64,000 nucleotides of DNA from Dyadobacter bucti (GCF_005869225.1 NZ_SWFP01000014.1:1-64000), one strand, 5' to 3'. Numbered from the stretch's first letter, positions 34,101 to 44,545 are shown. Numbers and translations are program-made. The notes: generated by a model not told the origin, from the letters alone.

Positions 34101-37100
34101 ATGTATCAACTCATTAGAACTGCCCTCCGGCAACCCATTTCCATTGTGGTGGTTGTGATCGGCATCCTCTTCTTTTCCATACTTTCGATCCGCACGATCC
34201 CGGTGGATATTTTCCCAAACCTTGACCTGCCTACCATTTATGTGGTGCAGCCCTATGGCGGGATGGCACCCGACCAGATGGACGGCTTCATTGCCACCCG
34301 CTACCAGGACCACTTTCTGTATGTATCGGGGATCAGGGATGTGGACGTAAAAACGATTCAGGGGCTTTCGCTGATCAAACTTTCATTTTATCCCGGAACA
34401 GATATGGCGCAAGCCGCCGCGGAGGTCGCCAATAACGTGTCCCGTGCAAAGGCTTATATGCCAGAAGGTACCGTTCCTCCCCAGGTGGTAAGGTTTGACG
34501 CAAGCTCTGTGCCCATTGGTCAAATGGTGTTTGAAAGCTCGTCGCGGTCGCTCAATGAAATTCAGGATTTCGCTTCTTCCCGTGTCCGGCCTATGTTCAG
34601 CCGGATAGAAGGTGTTTCCAGCCCCCCGCCTTTTGGTGGTAACCAGCGGACCATCGTGATCCGAGTAGATCCCGAGCGTATCAGAAGCTACCATCTTACG
34701 CCCGAAGAGATTATTAAATCCATTATCACCAACAATCAGCCATCACCTGCCGGTAACATCCGCATGGGAGACCGCACGCTGATGACGCCTGTAAATTCAC
34801 TGATCAGTAGACCGGAAGATTTTCTCAACATTCCCATCCGTGTCGGTGCCGGCCCTACTGTTTTTGTCCGTGATATCGGTACTGTTGAAGACGGAGCCGA
34901 CGTTACCGTGAGCTATGCGCTGATCAACGGAAGGCGGGCAGTATATATTCCTGTTGTTAAAAAATCAGATGCATCAACGCTCGATGTGGTTAACAATATC
35001 CGTGCCGCTCTGCCGCAGCTGAGAAATGCTGTGCCGGAAGATGTAAAAATATCCTATGAATTTGACCAGTCGGTATATGTGACCAACTCTCTGAAAAGCC
35101 TTATTACCGAAGGCATACTCGGTGCCCTGCTTACTGGTTTGATGGTATTGCTTTTTCTGAGGGACTGGCGGAGTGTGATCATTGTCATTGTCACCATTCC
35201 AATTTCCATCCTGTCGGCGGTGATATTGATGAACCTCTTTGGGCAAACGATCAATATCATGACACTCAGCGGACTTGCGCTGGCCATCGGGGTACTGGTG
35301 GATCAGGCCACGGTGACGATCGAAAACATTCACCAGCATCAGGAAATGGGCAAACCGAAAGAACAGGCGATCTGGGATGCGTGTAAAGAAATTGCGTTTC
35401 CGGAATTCCTAATTTTGCTGGCTATCCTCGCCGTTTTTGCTCCTTCCTTTGTCATGAGCGGTATTCCGCGTTCCATGTTCCTGCCTTTGTCACTGGCTGT
35501 TGGTTTTGCCATGATCGCTTCATTTTTGCTGTCCCAGACATTGGTACCGGTACTCGCCAACTGGCTTCTGAAAGACCATCCAAAACATGAGGCGCCAACC
35601 CTGGCGCTGGATTCTCAAGAAGTACATGATGTGATTGAAGAAGGCGTCCATCCTTCGCTGCCGCCAACCGGTTTTGAGAAGTTCAAATTGAAATACCTGA
35701 ATGTCCTGAACAGGATTATGGGTAGAGGATCATTTGTAGTGCCGGTTTATCTCGTTGGCACAGTGGCACTGATTGTCGGCGGATTTTTCCTTATCGGTAC
35801 CGATATTTTACCCAAAGCCAACAGTCACCAGTTTCAGATGCGTTTACGCGTCGCTGACGGAACAAGGGTAGAACGTACCGAAGAAGCTACCCTTAAAGTC
35901 CTCGATCTGATCAAGTCGGAAGTAGGGAAAGAACATGTAGAAATTTCTTCTGCCTACGTCGGGACGGTTCCGTCCAGCTATGGTACATCCAATATTTTTG
36001 TGTTCAACAGCGGGCCGCATGAAGCAGTTTTACAGGTTTCATTGCATGAAGATTTCCCCGTCCGCATGGATGCATTGAAGGAAAAACTGCGGGAGCGGAT
36101 TGGCAAAGAAATCCCATCTTTGAAGATATCCTTCGAACCTATTGAGTTGGTAGACAAAATCATGAGCCAGGGAGCTTCCACGCCTATCGAGGTGAGCGTC
36201 GCCGCCAAGGACGTGCAGGAAGCAGGAAGGTTTGCAAAAAAAATCCAGAAAGAAATGCAGCATATCACGTTTTTGCGTGATATCCAGATCGCCCAGCCGC
36301 TTGAGTATCCCATTCTTGATGTAAAAATTAACCGCGAGCGGGCCGGACAGCTTGGTATTACCTCTACGCAAGTTGCCAGATCTATGGTCGCAGCTACTTC
36401 GTCCAGTCGTTTTACGGATAAAAACCTCTGGCTGGATGATGCCAAAGGACTTGCCTACCAGGTGCAGGTCCAGATCCCGGAATATCAGATGACCTCCGTA
36501 GAGGATATCGGTACCATACCATTGAAAACCGGGGCCAGTAACCCTCTACTTGCTGACGTAGCCACGTTTTCCGAAAAAACAGCCCCGGGAGAATATGACC
36601 GCGCAGGCCCCAACCGCCTTGTGACAGTGACCGCCAATATTCACAGGAAAGACCTGGGCGCAGCGACAACAGCCGTCCAAACCGCTATTAAGAATGCCGG
36701 CGAGCCTCCACGTGGCGTATTGGTTGAACTCAAGGGACAATCGAACTTGCTGACAGAAACGCTGAGCAGTCTTCAGGTGGGATTGATGATCGCGATCGTG
36801 ATCATGTTCCTGCTGCTTTCTGCCACATATCAGTCCTTCAAACTATCATTGGTAGTACTTTCGACGATTCCTGCGGTGGTTGTCGGTTCGCTAGGGTTAT
36901 TGCTTCTGACCGGCGCAACTCTGAACCTGCAGTCTTACATGGGGCTGATCATGTCCGTCGGTGTATCTGTCGCAAACGCGATCCTGATGGTTACCAATGC
37001 TGAAAACCTCCGGCTCGAACTGGGGGACTCCGCCAAAGCAGTGAAGTTAGCGGCCGGCAGCCGGATCAGACCTATTCTGATGACCAGTATCGCGATGATC

Positions 37101-38459
37101 GCAGGGATGGTACCTATGGCTTCCGGACTTGGTGAAGGCGGCGACCAGATCGCTCCGCTCGGCCAGGCTGTGATCGGAGGATTGATCGCTTCTACGCTTG
37201 CCTCGCTTTTAATTCTGCCCGCGGTATTTACCATGGTACAGAGAAAAGCATCCGTGCATTCGGTTTCGCTTGACCCCGAAGATCCCGAAAGTAATTTTTT
37301 CCGTAAAAAACTTCAAACATCCATTTCCATGAACACCCTTAAATCTCTGTTGATCCTGCTGACGGTAACCCTCGGGATATCAGCATGCCACTCCGAAGCC
37401 GAAACCACCAGCAAAAGTGAAGCAAAAGCAGAACACGCGGCGACAGTTGAACTGACGACTGTCAGAAGTATGAAACCTGCGAAGCAAATCGCCCTGCCCG
37501 GTGAATTGAAGCCGTGGAACAAAGTGAGCATTCATCCGAAAGTAAAGGGTTTCATCAGAACTGTTAATGCCGACCGGGGGACAATGGTGAGAAAAGGGCA
37601 GGTACTGGCTGTATTGGAAGCTCCGGAGGTTTTGTCGGAACTGAGTCAGGCAAAAGCACAGCTTATTGCAGCAGAGGCATCATTGAATGAAATCAATACG
37701 CGCTTTCAGACCAGCAGCCTCACTTACAGCAGGCTGATCCGCACCAACAATACCAAGGGAGCGGTGTCGCTGAATGAGCTTGACATTGCAAAATCGCGGG
37801 TCATGACCGACAGCTCGGCCACCGCAATGGCCAGAGGTAATGTACAGGCTGCACGCTCGTTTATGGAAACCAAATCAGAACTTGTTAAATACCTGACAGT
37901 GACGGCGCCGTTTGACGGCATTATCACAGAGAGAAATATAAGTCCGGGTGCTTTGGTGGGCCCTGGGGAAAGCAATGCAAAGCCATTATTTATTCTGGAA
38001 GACAACACCAGACTGCGTCTTACGCTCGCTATTCCTGAAAACTTATCCAGCGCAATTCCCGACAAGGGCGAAATTACCTTCACAGTATCAGCCAGTCCTG
38101 AAAAAGAGTACAAAGCAATTTATGCAAGAAGCTCCAAGACCTTAACCGAAGAAAACCGTTCAATGATGACTGAATTCGATGTTGAAAACAAATCACATGA
38201 ATTGAAAGCCGGGATGTATGCACAGGTAAAGCTCAGCACCGAACGCTCAACCAACACATTATTTGTCCCTGTCACTTCCGTAGTAAGTTCAAGTGAGCAA
38301 GTATTTGTGATTCGTGACAAAGGAAAAAAGGCAGAATGGGTTCCTGTAAAAAGAGGAACAGTAGTGGATTCGCTCGTAGAAGTTTTCGGAGACCTTCATG
38401 AAGGCGAGGCCATAGTGAAGAAAGCTTCCGAGGAATTGCGGAACGGGCAGGATTTGTAG
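34101..38459 (+). CDS. RND efflux permease fused to its membrane fusion protein
   Basis: 1452 residues in one uninterrupted frame. Residues 1 to about 1060 are a complete AcrB-like RND permease (start 'MYQLIRTALRQPISIVVVVIG', 'IPVDIFPNLDLPT', 'LSGLALAIGVLVDQATVTIENI', last helices 'PLGQAVIGGLIASTLASLLILPAVF'). At Met1077 (base 37329) a full lipoprotein signal begins (MNTLKSLLILLTVTLGISAC), followed by a normal HlyD/MFP adaptor with biotinyl-lipoyl-like, hairpin and barrel regions. Topologically the signal could serve as a 13th helix that places the adaptor in the periplasm. It may be a real fusion, a stop-codon loss, or a gene also translated from the internal ATG. Confidence 0.9.
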   Translation: MYQLIRTALRQPISIVVVVIGILFFSILSIRTIPVDIFPNLDLPTIYVVQPYGGMAPDQMDGFIATRYQDHFLYVSGIRDVDVKTIQGLSLIKLSFYPGTDMAQAAAEVANNVSRAKAYMPEGTVPPQVVRFDASSVPIGQMVFESSSRSLNEIQDFASSRVRPMFSRIEGVSSPPPFGGNQRTIVIRVDPERIRSYHLTPEEIIKSIITNNQPSPAGNIRMGDRTLMTPVNSLISRPEDFLNIPIRVGAGPTVFVRDIGTVEDGADVTVSYALINGRRAVYIPVVKKSDASTLDVVNNIRAALPQLRNAVPEDVKISYEFDQSVYVTNSLKSLITEGILGALLTGLMVLLFLRDWRSVIIVIVTIPISILSAVILMNLFGQTINIMTLSGLALAIGVLVDQATVTIENIHQHQEMGKPKEQAIWDACKEIAFPEFLILLAILAVFAPSFVMSGIPRSMFLPLSLAVGFAMIASFLLSQTLVPVLANWLLKDHPKHEAPTLALDSQEVHDVIEEGVHPSLPPTGFEKFKLKYLNVLNRIMGRGSFVVPVYLVGTVALIVGGFFLIGTDILPKANSHQFQMRLRVADGTRVERTEEATLKVLDLIKSEVGKEHVEISSAYVGTVPSSYGTSNIFVFNSGPHEAVLQVSLHEDFPVRMDALKEKLRERIGKEIPSLKISFEPIELVDKIMSQGASTPIEVSVAAKDVQEAGRFAKKIQKEMQHITFLRDIQIAQPLEYPILDVKINRERAGQLGITSTQVARSMVAATSSSRFTDKNLWLDDAKGLAYQVQVQIPEYQMTSVEDIGTIPLKTGASNPLLADVATFSEKTAPGEYDRAGPNRLVTVTANIHRKDLGAATTAVQTAIKNAGEPPRGVLVELKGQSNLLTETLSSLQVGLMIAIVIMFLLLSATYQSFKLSLVVLSTIPAVVVGSLGLLLLTGATLNLQSYMGLIMSVGVSVANAILMVTNAENLRLELGDSAKAVKLAAGSRIRPILMTSIAMIAGMVPMASGLGEGGDQIAPLGQAVIGGLIASTLASLLILPAVFTMVQRKASVHSVSLDPEDPESNFFRKKLQTSISMNTLKSLLILLTVTLGISACHSEAETTSKSEAKAEHAATVELTTVRSMKPAKQIALPGELKPWNKVSIHPKVKGFIRTVNADRGTMVRKGQVLAVLEAPEVLSELSQAKAQLIAAEASLNEINTRFQTSSLTYSRLIRTNNTKGAVSLNELDIAKSRVMTDSSATAMARGNVQAARSFMETKSELVKYLTVTAPFDGIITERNISPGALVGPGESNAKPLFILEDNTRLRLTLAIPENLSSAIPDKGEITFTVSASPEKEYKAIYARSSKTLTEENRSMMTEFDVENKSHELKAGMYAQVKLSTERSTNTLFVPVTSVVSSSEQVFVIRDKGKKAEWVPVKRGTVVDSLVEVFGDLHEGEAIVKKASEELRNGQDL

Positions 38460-38480
38460 GAGCTAAAAACGCATTTAATA

Positions 38481-38514
38481 AAAAGACCTTCCCCGAATCC
38501 GAGGAAGGTCTTTT
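38481..38514. terminator. Bidirectional intrinsic terminator
   Basis: AAAAGACCTTCC and GGAAGGTCTTTT form a 12-bp stem with flanking A/T runs between the convergent RND/MFP and FG-GAP genes. Confidence 0.85.
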
Positions 38515-38537
38515 TGCTATTAATATTTTAAACCAAA

Positions 38538-41500
38538 TCACCTTTTCACCACAACCTTCTGCGAGCTTTGCGAGCCGTCTTTATGGGTGATGACAAGGAT
38601 ATAAATTCCTGATTCCAGGTTCCTGACATCGATATCGTTTCGGGTTGTTTTACCAACAGATTTTCCATTTACCGTGAAAAGCTGCAAATGGCAGATCTGG
38701 TCTGTATTTTTTGCTTCTACAAACAGCTTTTCTGAAACCGGATTGGGGTATACTGAGACTTTTTCGGCGGTCGGTTCCAAAGATTGGGCTTTTGTTTTAA
38801 CAGTCTGCGACATATCATTTATTACTTCTTCCGGGGCCGGTGCGATGGCGTTACCGACGAGGTAAGAAGGCAGGTACCGCCACGGACCATATACCTGGCC
38901 GGTAATTGCCAGGGCAGGATCGTATTTTACCCGCACCCTTACTTTGGTCGACGGCCCTTGTTTGGCAATCACGTTTTTCAATTCCAATCCTGTCAGTCCG
39001 AGGCTTGTGTAGATATTTTGGGAACCTGAGGATTGGGTGCTGTTCGTAATGCTATTGTCCGCACCTTTTGAAAATCCCTGACCTTTCGCTTTCGTTTCCC
39101 AAACCAGCTTCCCTTTATTTTTACCCAAAAACGATTTAGCATACAACCCCGCCCCGAAATCGTTTTTGGCTAATTGCGTTTGATTGATCGGGGTGGTGAG
39201 GTTGGTGTTGTAAAGGCGGAGGTTGTTTTTGAGGCTGGCTTGGTTGCCGTAGAATACAAATGCTGCACCTTCGTTATTTTGGCCTTTGTCGTATTGGTGT
39301 GCACCCACGATCACATCGCTGAATCCATCCCCATTAATATCGCCGGCACCGGCCACAGAATGGCCAAAAAAGCTATTTTCCTGACCGGAAGTGCTGTTAA
39401 GCGTGTCGTCAGCAACTGCCCCTGGTAGGATACCCACTTTTGACCCGTAGTATAAAAAAGCTGCCCCGTCCCAATTAGCACTGTTGTAATGGCCCATTGC
39501 GCCAATGATGACGTCGCCATAACCATCGCCGTTCACGTCGCCTGCAGATGCGACACTTTCCCCAAAGTTTGTATTAGATTGATTGTTATCTATTTTGACT
39601 GGCGCTTGATTTGCGATTCCGTTAGGAGAACCGTTATAGAGGAATCCATAGTCATTAGCTCCTGCTATGACGTCACCAAAGCCGTCCCCGTTAACATCTC
39701 CTGCGCTTGAAACAGCATATCCAAAATGAGCTTCCAATTGATTAATTGCAAGTCTAATACCAATAGAAGAGTTTATTCCCGACGCAGATCCTGTAAAAAC
39801 TATTGCCACGCCTTCAGTGTTTTGTACGTTTGTGTAGAAAGGTGCTCCCACAATAACATCACCATAGCCATCACCATTAACGTCGCCGGCATGAGAGACG
39901 GAATAGCCTAAATGTGCAGCAGCTTTGTTGCTTTCGATTTTTGTTACCGAAATTGGTGAGACACCGATTTGAGATCCATAATAAATGAAAGCTGCTCCTT
40001 CATCCAATTCTCCATTGTCGTACATATCGATTCCAACAATGACATCGCTAAAACCATCGCCGTTCACGTCTCCAGCTGTCGATACAGATTTTCCCATCCA
40101 AGCGTTTTGCTGGTTACTTTCTAAGATGGAAGGGGCGTTCGTAATGATTCCATTTACTGAACCATAGTATACAAATGCAGCCCCTTCATATTGCTGTTGG
40201 TTAGTATAATATGCTACACCGACTATCACATCATCGTATCCATCACCATTTACATCTCCTGCTCCCGATACAGATTTTCCCATTGCAGCATTTATCTGAT
40301 TGCTTTCAACATAAGCATTTACATTGCTGATTCCGTTTGCCGAACCGTGATAGATAAATGCGGTGCCTTCGTCAGATTGGCCATTGTCGTAAGCTGGTGC
40401 CCCGACGATAATATCCCCAAACCCATCTCCATTCACATCTCCGGCACCTTTGACGCTCCATCCAAATTGCGCCTCGTTCTGATTGCCTTTATGAGAAAAT
40501 ACAGGTGCTATATTCACCCCCTCAGCCCCACCACACCAGACAAACGCCGCGCCTTCATCAACTTGCCCGTTGTCGAACATATTGGCACCGGCGATGATGT
40601 CGCTGTAACCGTCGCCGTTGACGTCCCCTGCACTTTTTACCGACCAGCCCATGGCTGCATGGGCCTGGTTGCCTTCCATCGTAGAGACGGGTGTTTTGAT
40701 AATCCCTGTGGCAGACCCCTGGTGGACCATTACTGCCCCTTCATTGGCTTCACCCTGGTCAAATTGCCAGACTCCTACCAGGATGTCACTGTACCCGTCC
40801 CCGTTCACATCTCCGGCGCAGGCCACAGAGATACCGCCCCGGGCTTCGGCCTGGTTACTTTCAAGGGTTACAGCAGCTACCGGGTTAGCACCTGCTTGTG
40901 AGCCATGGTATACAAATGCCGCCCCTTCGTTCACCTGCCCGTTATCGTATAGATAGCTGCCCACAACAAGGTCACCATATCCGTCGCCGTTCACATCGCC
41001 TGCCGATGCCACTGACCAGCCATGGGCGGCGCTGGCCTGGTTGTTCTCCAGCACAACCGCCGCATTGGTATTAACCCCTGCCGCGCTGCCGTGGAACACA
41101 AATGCCGCCCCTTCGTTGTTTTGCCCCTTATCAAATAAAATAGCGCCTGTCACCAGGTCACTGAACCCATCGCCGTTCACATCGCCCGCACCCGCCACCG
41201 ATTGCCCGAAAGATGCTTCGGCCTGGTTGGATTCGAGTGTCAGGGCCGTATTTACATTGATGCCCAATGCAGAACCCTGGTACACAAACACTGCGCCCTC
41301 GTTGCTTTGCCCCTTGTCATAAAGCGGCGCGCCAACGGCCACATCACTGTACCCGTCGCCATTTACATCCCCAACCCCGTCCACGGCCCTGCCGAACTTG
41401 GCATCGGCCTGGTTGCTTTCCAAAATCACCGGGTTATTGGCGTTGATACCGGCTGCCGAACCGTGGTATACAAAAGCGGCCCCTTCGTTGGCCTCGCCTT

Positions 41501-42596
41501 TGTCATACATGGGTGCCCCGGCTATAATATCGCTGTACCCGTCCTTGTTGACATCGCCTGCTGTGGAGACACTGGTACCAAACTGCGCTTCTGGCTGGTT
41601 GCTTTCCAGTACCAGTGCCGGATTGCCCCCCAGCCCTGTTGCTGAGCCGTGGTATATAAACACGGCCCCTTCGTTGGTCTGGCCTTTATCGTAAAAAGGT
41701 GCGCCCGCGATCACATCGCTGTACCCATCGCCATTGACATCCCCCGCCGACGAAACGGAGTAGCCTGCCTGGGCACCCGCCTGGTTGCTTTCCAGTTTGG
41801 CTTTGGCATTATCGGGGTTGCCGTGGATAACGAGCGGGTCGATAGTGACGGGGTATGCGGCGTTTTCAACATTTACAGAAAGTACAACAAGCCCGTTTTG
41901 ATAGTGGAGCGACGCAGCGAGTATTTTCCCATCGGCATCCCAGCATTTGAGGTCTTTGTACACGAGCTGTTTTTCGGGCGCACCAGTTTTGTTTTGTGTG
42001 TAAAAATGCAGTTCGTTGGTTTGCAGATCATTTACTTTCAACCCATTTGCGGCAAGCCGTACCTGCAATTGTTTGGTATCTGCCGGTGCCGTCCCGATGA
42101 TAAAATTCTGGCGGACACCATCTTCGCTGTTGACGAATTCTTCGGTAAAGCCCCGGTGTTTGATCAGCAGCTTATTGTCCAGGTTTTCGATGGCAGCATT
42201 GGGTTGTGGGGCATAAAGTTGTTTGCCGTTGGCAAAAATACCTTTGTTGACCAGTTCCAGTTGAAAGTTGTGACCGGTGGAATCTATACGGTTGCGGACT
42301 TTGAAGCTTCCCGGCTTGTAGTAGGCCCGCAGGTTATGCTTGCGGTTGGGGCTTTGAAACGACCGGGCCTGCTCGTCAAAGGACATGTTATATTCCCTTT
42401 TGGCCAAATTTTGCTGGATGCTGGAAACTGTTTTTTCGGGGATTACATCGTTTTTCCGGCCTTCGGGCTTTGTGCCAACAGGACCTTGCCCGGCAGACTT
42501 GCTCGGGACATGAACATTAACAATTGGCCAAAAGCCAATGGCGGAAATTGCGAGCACCAATAGTGCAACAAAGACAACCTTGTAGTGTGGTTTCAT
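38538..42596 (-). CDS. FG-GAP repeat protein with T9SS sorting domain
   Basis: 1352 residues, exported (hydrophobic segment about 7-27). After a region of about 250 residues without a recognised fold come 14 copies of an FG-GAP/integrin-alpha-type unit of about 60 residues with calcium-binding 'AGDVNGDGYSDVIVGAP', each followed by 'YDKGQxNEGAAFVYHGSA'. Fourteen units would make two seven-bladed propellers. The last 80 residues ('VSVYPNPVSEKLFVEA', 'LESGIYILVI', 'KVVVKR') are a type A T9SS C-terminal domain, so the protein is secreted or surface-attached. A role in adhesion is inferred from the fold only. Confidence 0.92.
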   Translation of the reverse strand: MKPHYKVVFVALLVLAISAIGFWPIVNVHVPSKSAGQGPVGTKPEGRKNDVIPEKTVSSIQQNLAKREYNMSFDEQARSFQSPNRKHNLRAYYKPGSFKVRNRIDSTGHNFQLELVNKGIFANGKQLYAPQPNAAIENLDNKLLIKHRGFTEEFVNSEDGVRQNFIIGTAPADTKQLQVRLAANGLKVNDLQTNELHFYTQNKTGAPEKQLVYKDLKCWDADGKILAASLHYQNGLVVLSVNVENAAYPVTIDPLVIHGNPDNAKAKLESNQAGAQAGYSVSSAGDVNGDGYSDVIAGAPFYDKGQTNEGAVFIYHGSATGLGGNPALVLESNQPEAQFGTSVSTAGDVNKDGYSDIIAGAPMYDKGEANEGAAFVYHGSAAGINANNPVILESNQADAKFGRAVDGVGDVNGDGYSDVAVGAPLYDKGQSNEGAVFVYQGSALGINVNTALTLESNQAEASFGQSVAGAGDVNGDGFSDLVTGAILFDKGQNNEGAAFVFHGSAAGVNTNAAVVLENNQASAAHGWSVASAGDVNGDGYGDLVVGSYLYDNGQVNEGAAFVYHGSQAGANPVAAVTLESNQAEARGGISVACAGDVNGDGYSDILVGVWQFDQGEANEGAVMVHQGSATGIIKTPVSTMEGNQAHAAMGWSVKSAGDVNGDGYSDIIAGANMFDNGQVDEGAAFVWCGGAEGVNIAPVFSHKGNQNEAQFGWSVKGAGDVNGDGFGDIIVGAPAYDNGQSDEGTAFIYHGSANGISNVNAYVESNQINAAMGKSVSGAGDVNGDGYDDVIVGVAYYTNQQQYEGAAFVYYGSVNGIITNAPSILESNQQNAWMGKSVSTAGDVNGDGFSDVIVGIDMYDNGELDEGAAFIYYGSQIGVSPISVTKIESNKAAAHLGYSVSHAGDVNGDGYGDVIVGAPFYTNVQNTEGVAIVFTGSASGINSSIGIRLAINQLEAHFGYAVSSAGDVNGDGFGDVIAGANDYGFLYNGSPNGIANQAPVKIDNNQSNTNFGESVASAGDVNGDGYGDVIIGAMGHYNSANWDGAAFLYYGSKVGILPGAVADDTLNSTSGQENSFFGHSVAGAGDINGDGFSDVIVGAHQYDKGQNNEGAAFVFYGNQASLKNNLRLYNTNLTTPINQTQLAKNDFGAGLYAKSFLGKNKGKLVWETKAKGQGFSKGADNSITNSTQSSGSQNIYTSLGLTGLELKNVIAKQGPSTKVRVRVKYDPALAITGQVYGPWRYLPSYLVGNAIAPAPEEVINDMSQTVKTKAQSLEPTAEKVSVYPNPVSEKLFVEAKNTDQICHLQLFTVNGKSVGKTTRNDIDVRNLESGIYILVITHKDGSQSSQKVVVKR

Positions 42597-42737
42597 CTGA
42601 TTTTAAATCTGAGGTGGTAAGAAAAATTTGAATTAGGCCTTTAAGCCACATTCAAATTTTGCATTTACTTCAAACTACATCATAAACCAATGAGCAAAAG
42701 GAGCTATTATTTAGCAGACGGTTAAAAGGTTGGACAA

Positions 42738-42776
42738 TAAAAAGAGCCCGGCTCGGGACAATTCCGAAGCCGGGCT
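42738..42776 (-). terminator. Intrinsic terminator of the DUF4136 gene
   Basis: On the minus strand AAGAGCCCGGC pairs with GCCGGGCTCTT, followed by a T-rich tail, 24 bp past the stop of the gene at 42800. Confidence 0.75.
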
Positions 42777-42799
42777 CTTGCTTTACAAGACTTTGTGAA

Positions 42800-43375
42800 T
42801 TACTTCCTGCTGTAAGTATCGCCGGTAGCTTCCGGGAAGGTTCTCAGGATATCAGCCATGGTATTTTTAACCATACTTTCACGGTCGTCTTTTTTGGTGG
42901 GCGCTTTTACTTTACCGGACGCCCAACCTTGCCAGATCATCCTGTCGCTGTTTTTCTGATAAATATTCAGGATAAAACGGCTTTCCTGGTAGTTATACGT
43001 AGAAATGTTATTTCCGCCGCCATACCACCACATGTAAGGTGAGTACATGTTGTTGGAACGAACCTGCTGACGATCTTTGACATCCGTCATAAACCTCACG
43101 ATAATCTCAGGATTTTGCTGATCTAGCTTATATCCTTTGGACTGCATTACTTCCACTACGGCATCACCTAATCTTCTCCTGTTCAGCTCACTACCCAGCA
43201 AAGGATCTGTTTCCATGTTGTGCTCTGCCTCTACTTTGAAGGTTTTGAATTGTTTGAGATTAACAGAGGAGTCGTAATCGTAACTTACCTGAAGTGCCTG
43301 GCTGCATGCCATCATTAAGATTCCCGCCACAACCACCACTGCGGCAGTTTTCATCAACTTCACTATGCTTTTCAT
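42800..43375 (-). CDS. DUF4136 domain lipoprotein
   Basis: A 191-residue lipoprotein with lipobox GILMMAC (Cys24). The body shows the DUF4136 pattern 'VSYDYDSSVNLKQFKTFKVE', 'RRRLGDAVVEVMQSKGYKLDQQNPEIIVRF' and a C-terminal 'MIWQGWASGKV...MVKNTMADILRTFP'. The family is common in Bacteroidota and Proteobacteria without a known role. Monocistronic. Confidence 0.87.
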   Translation of the reverse strand: MKSIVKLMKTAAVVVVAGILMMACSQALQVSYDYDSSVNLKQFKTFKVEAEHNMETDPLLGSELNRRRLGDAVVEVMQSKGYKLDQQNPEIIVRFMTDVKDRQQVRSNNMYSPYMWWYGGGNNISTYNYQESRFILNIYQKNSDRMIWQGWASGKVKAPTKKDDRESMVKNTMADILRTFPEATGDTYSRK

Positions 43376-43499
43376 ATTTGTTTGAGTTTTTAGTTAACAA
43401 TTATCTGACAGTTTCGGAGGGTAAAAGTTTAATTCTCCGACAGCAATATCTATTAAACTAATAACAATTACGCTTATTATATCCGTTCAAAAATTTAGT

Positions 43500-44444
43500 C
43501 TATTCGAGTGCTCGCAAAGCCTTAAAAACCTGGTCAGTAACCTTGAAAACGGTTCCATGGCGGATTCCCTTGGGAAATGAAACCTGATCGGAAATGTCTG
43601 TCCAGCTTTGCATATCGTCCGACTTGATCGCACCATACCGGTGGTCCATATATTTGTCGAAATAAACATAAACGCTTCCGTTGATATCCACTGCTGTTGG
43701 GCCCTCTGCCCAGTAATTTCCCGTCAAAGGTGGAGATACTTTTACAGGGTATGGCCCTTCCGCATTTTTTGATTTGGTGATACGGATATTCTTTTCAGCA
43801 GGCTCAGGGTTTTCATTTTTCAAAAACATGTAATACCACGAACCCTTTTTCAGTATGCTTGTGTCTATTACGCTAAAATCCGGGTTAAAGAACATCTTTG
43901 TGGGAGTGAATGTCTTGAAATCTTTTGTCGTAGTATAATATATCCTGTCGTTGTAATCATCTTCTGCTTTCGATGTCTTGATTTCCGAATGCCTCCCGGG
44001 AATTGTAGTGGCCCAGTAAATGATAAAGTTCTTTTTCTTATCATCATAAAAAATCTCGGGGGCCCAGGTATTTCTGGCTGCCGGTTCGTGCTCCATGACC
44101 GGAACAGCCTTTTGCTCAGACCAGTGTATCAGATCCTTCGAAGATGCATAGCCGACGTTTTTATCAGTCCAGCTGGTTGTAAAAACCATGTGGAATGTTC
44201 CGTCCGGGCCTTGAATGATACAAGGATCTCGCATCAGCTTGTCCTTGCCAACGGTGGGTGTCAGAAATGATTTCCCGTTTTTGAGTGCCTCCCATTTCAA
44301 ACCATCCTTGCTATAAGCAAAATGAAGGCCGTCCTGCCCGTTATCCACGAAATATGAAAACAAGTAAGTATCCGACTGGGCCTGCGTCAGATTTGAGATA
44401 AAGATCAGAATTAAGGTAAAGATAGAACCAGGCCGTATTTTCAT
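43500..44444 (-). CDS. Exported glycosyl hydrolase, GH43-like five-bladed propeller
   Basis: 314 residues with a signal peptide (cut after TQA). Repeated blade motifs 'LHFAYSKDGLKWE', 'LMRDPCIIQGPDGTFHMVFTTSW', 'NVGYASSKDLIHWSEQ', 'NTWAPEIFYDDKKKNFIIYWATT' and 'AEGPTAVDINGSVYVYFDKY' match GH43/GH62-type propellers; the Asp of RDP and the Glu of APE and AEGP are the usual catalytic candidates. Probably periplasmic and active on arabinose- or xylose-containing glycans (family inference). It lies next to a Tat-exported oxidoreductase rather than a SusCD pair. Confidence 0.85.
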   Translation of the reverse strand: MKIRPGSIFTLILIFISNLTQAQSDTYLFSYFVDNGQDGLHFAYSKDGLKWEALKNGKSFLTPTVGKDKLMRDPCIIQGPDGTFHMVFTTSWTDKNVGYASSKDLIHWSEQKAVPVMEHEPAARNTWAPEIFYDDKKKNFIIYWATTIPGRHSEIKTSKAEDDYNDRIYYTTTKDFKTFTPTKMFFNPDFSVIDTSILKKGSWYYMFLKNENPEPAEKNIRITKSKNAEGPYPVKVSPPLTGNYWAEGPTAVDINGSVYVYFDKYMDHRYGAIKSDDMQSWTDISDQVSFPKGIRHGTVFKVTDQVFKALRALE

Positions 44445-44545
44445 GATTTTTTATTAATAATTAAAACAAAATACGCGTCCGGGTTTAGTCGGACGCGCTT
44501 CGTACTGGGATTTATTCGAGGACCACAAATTCTTGTTAACTGACT

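Noticed and set aside
41649..42563. 304-residue plus-strand open frame and other long antisense frames at 39-42 kb
   Set aside because: They are opposite-strand readings of the repetitive FG-GAP gene. Composition follows the repeats and no domain is recognisable.
43500..44444. Polysaccharide utilisation locus around the GH43-like and GH130 genes
   Set aside because: No SusC/SusD pair, TonB receptor or ECF sigma/anti-sigma pair is present in the window.
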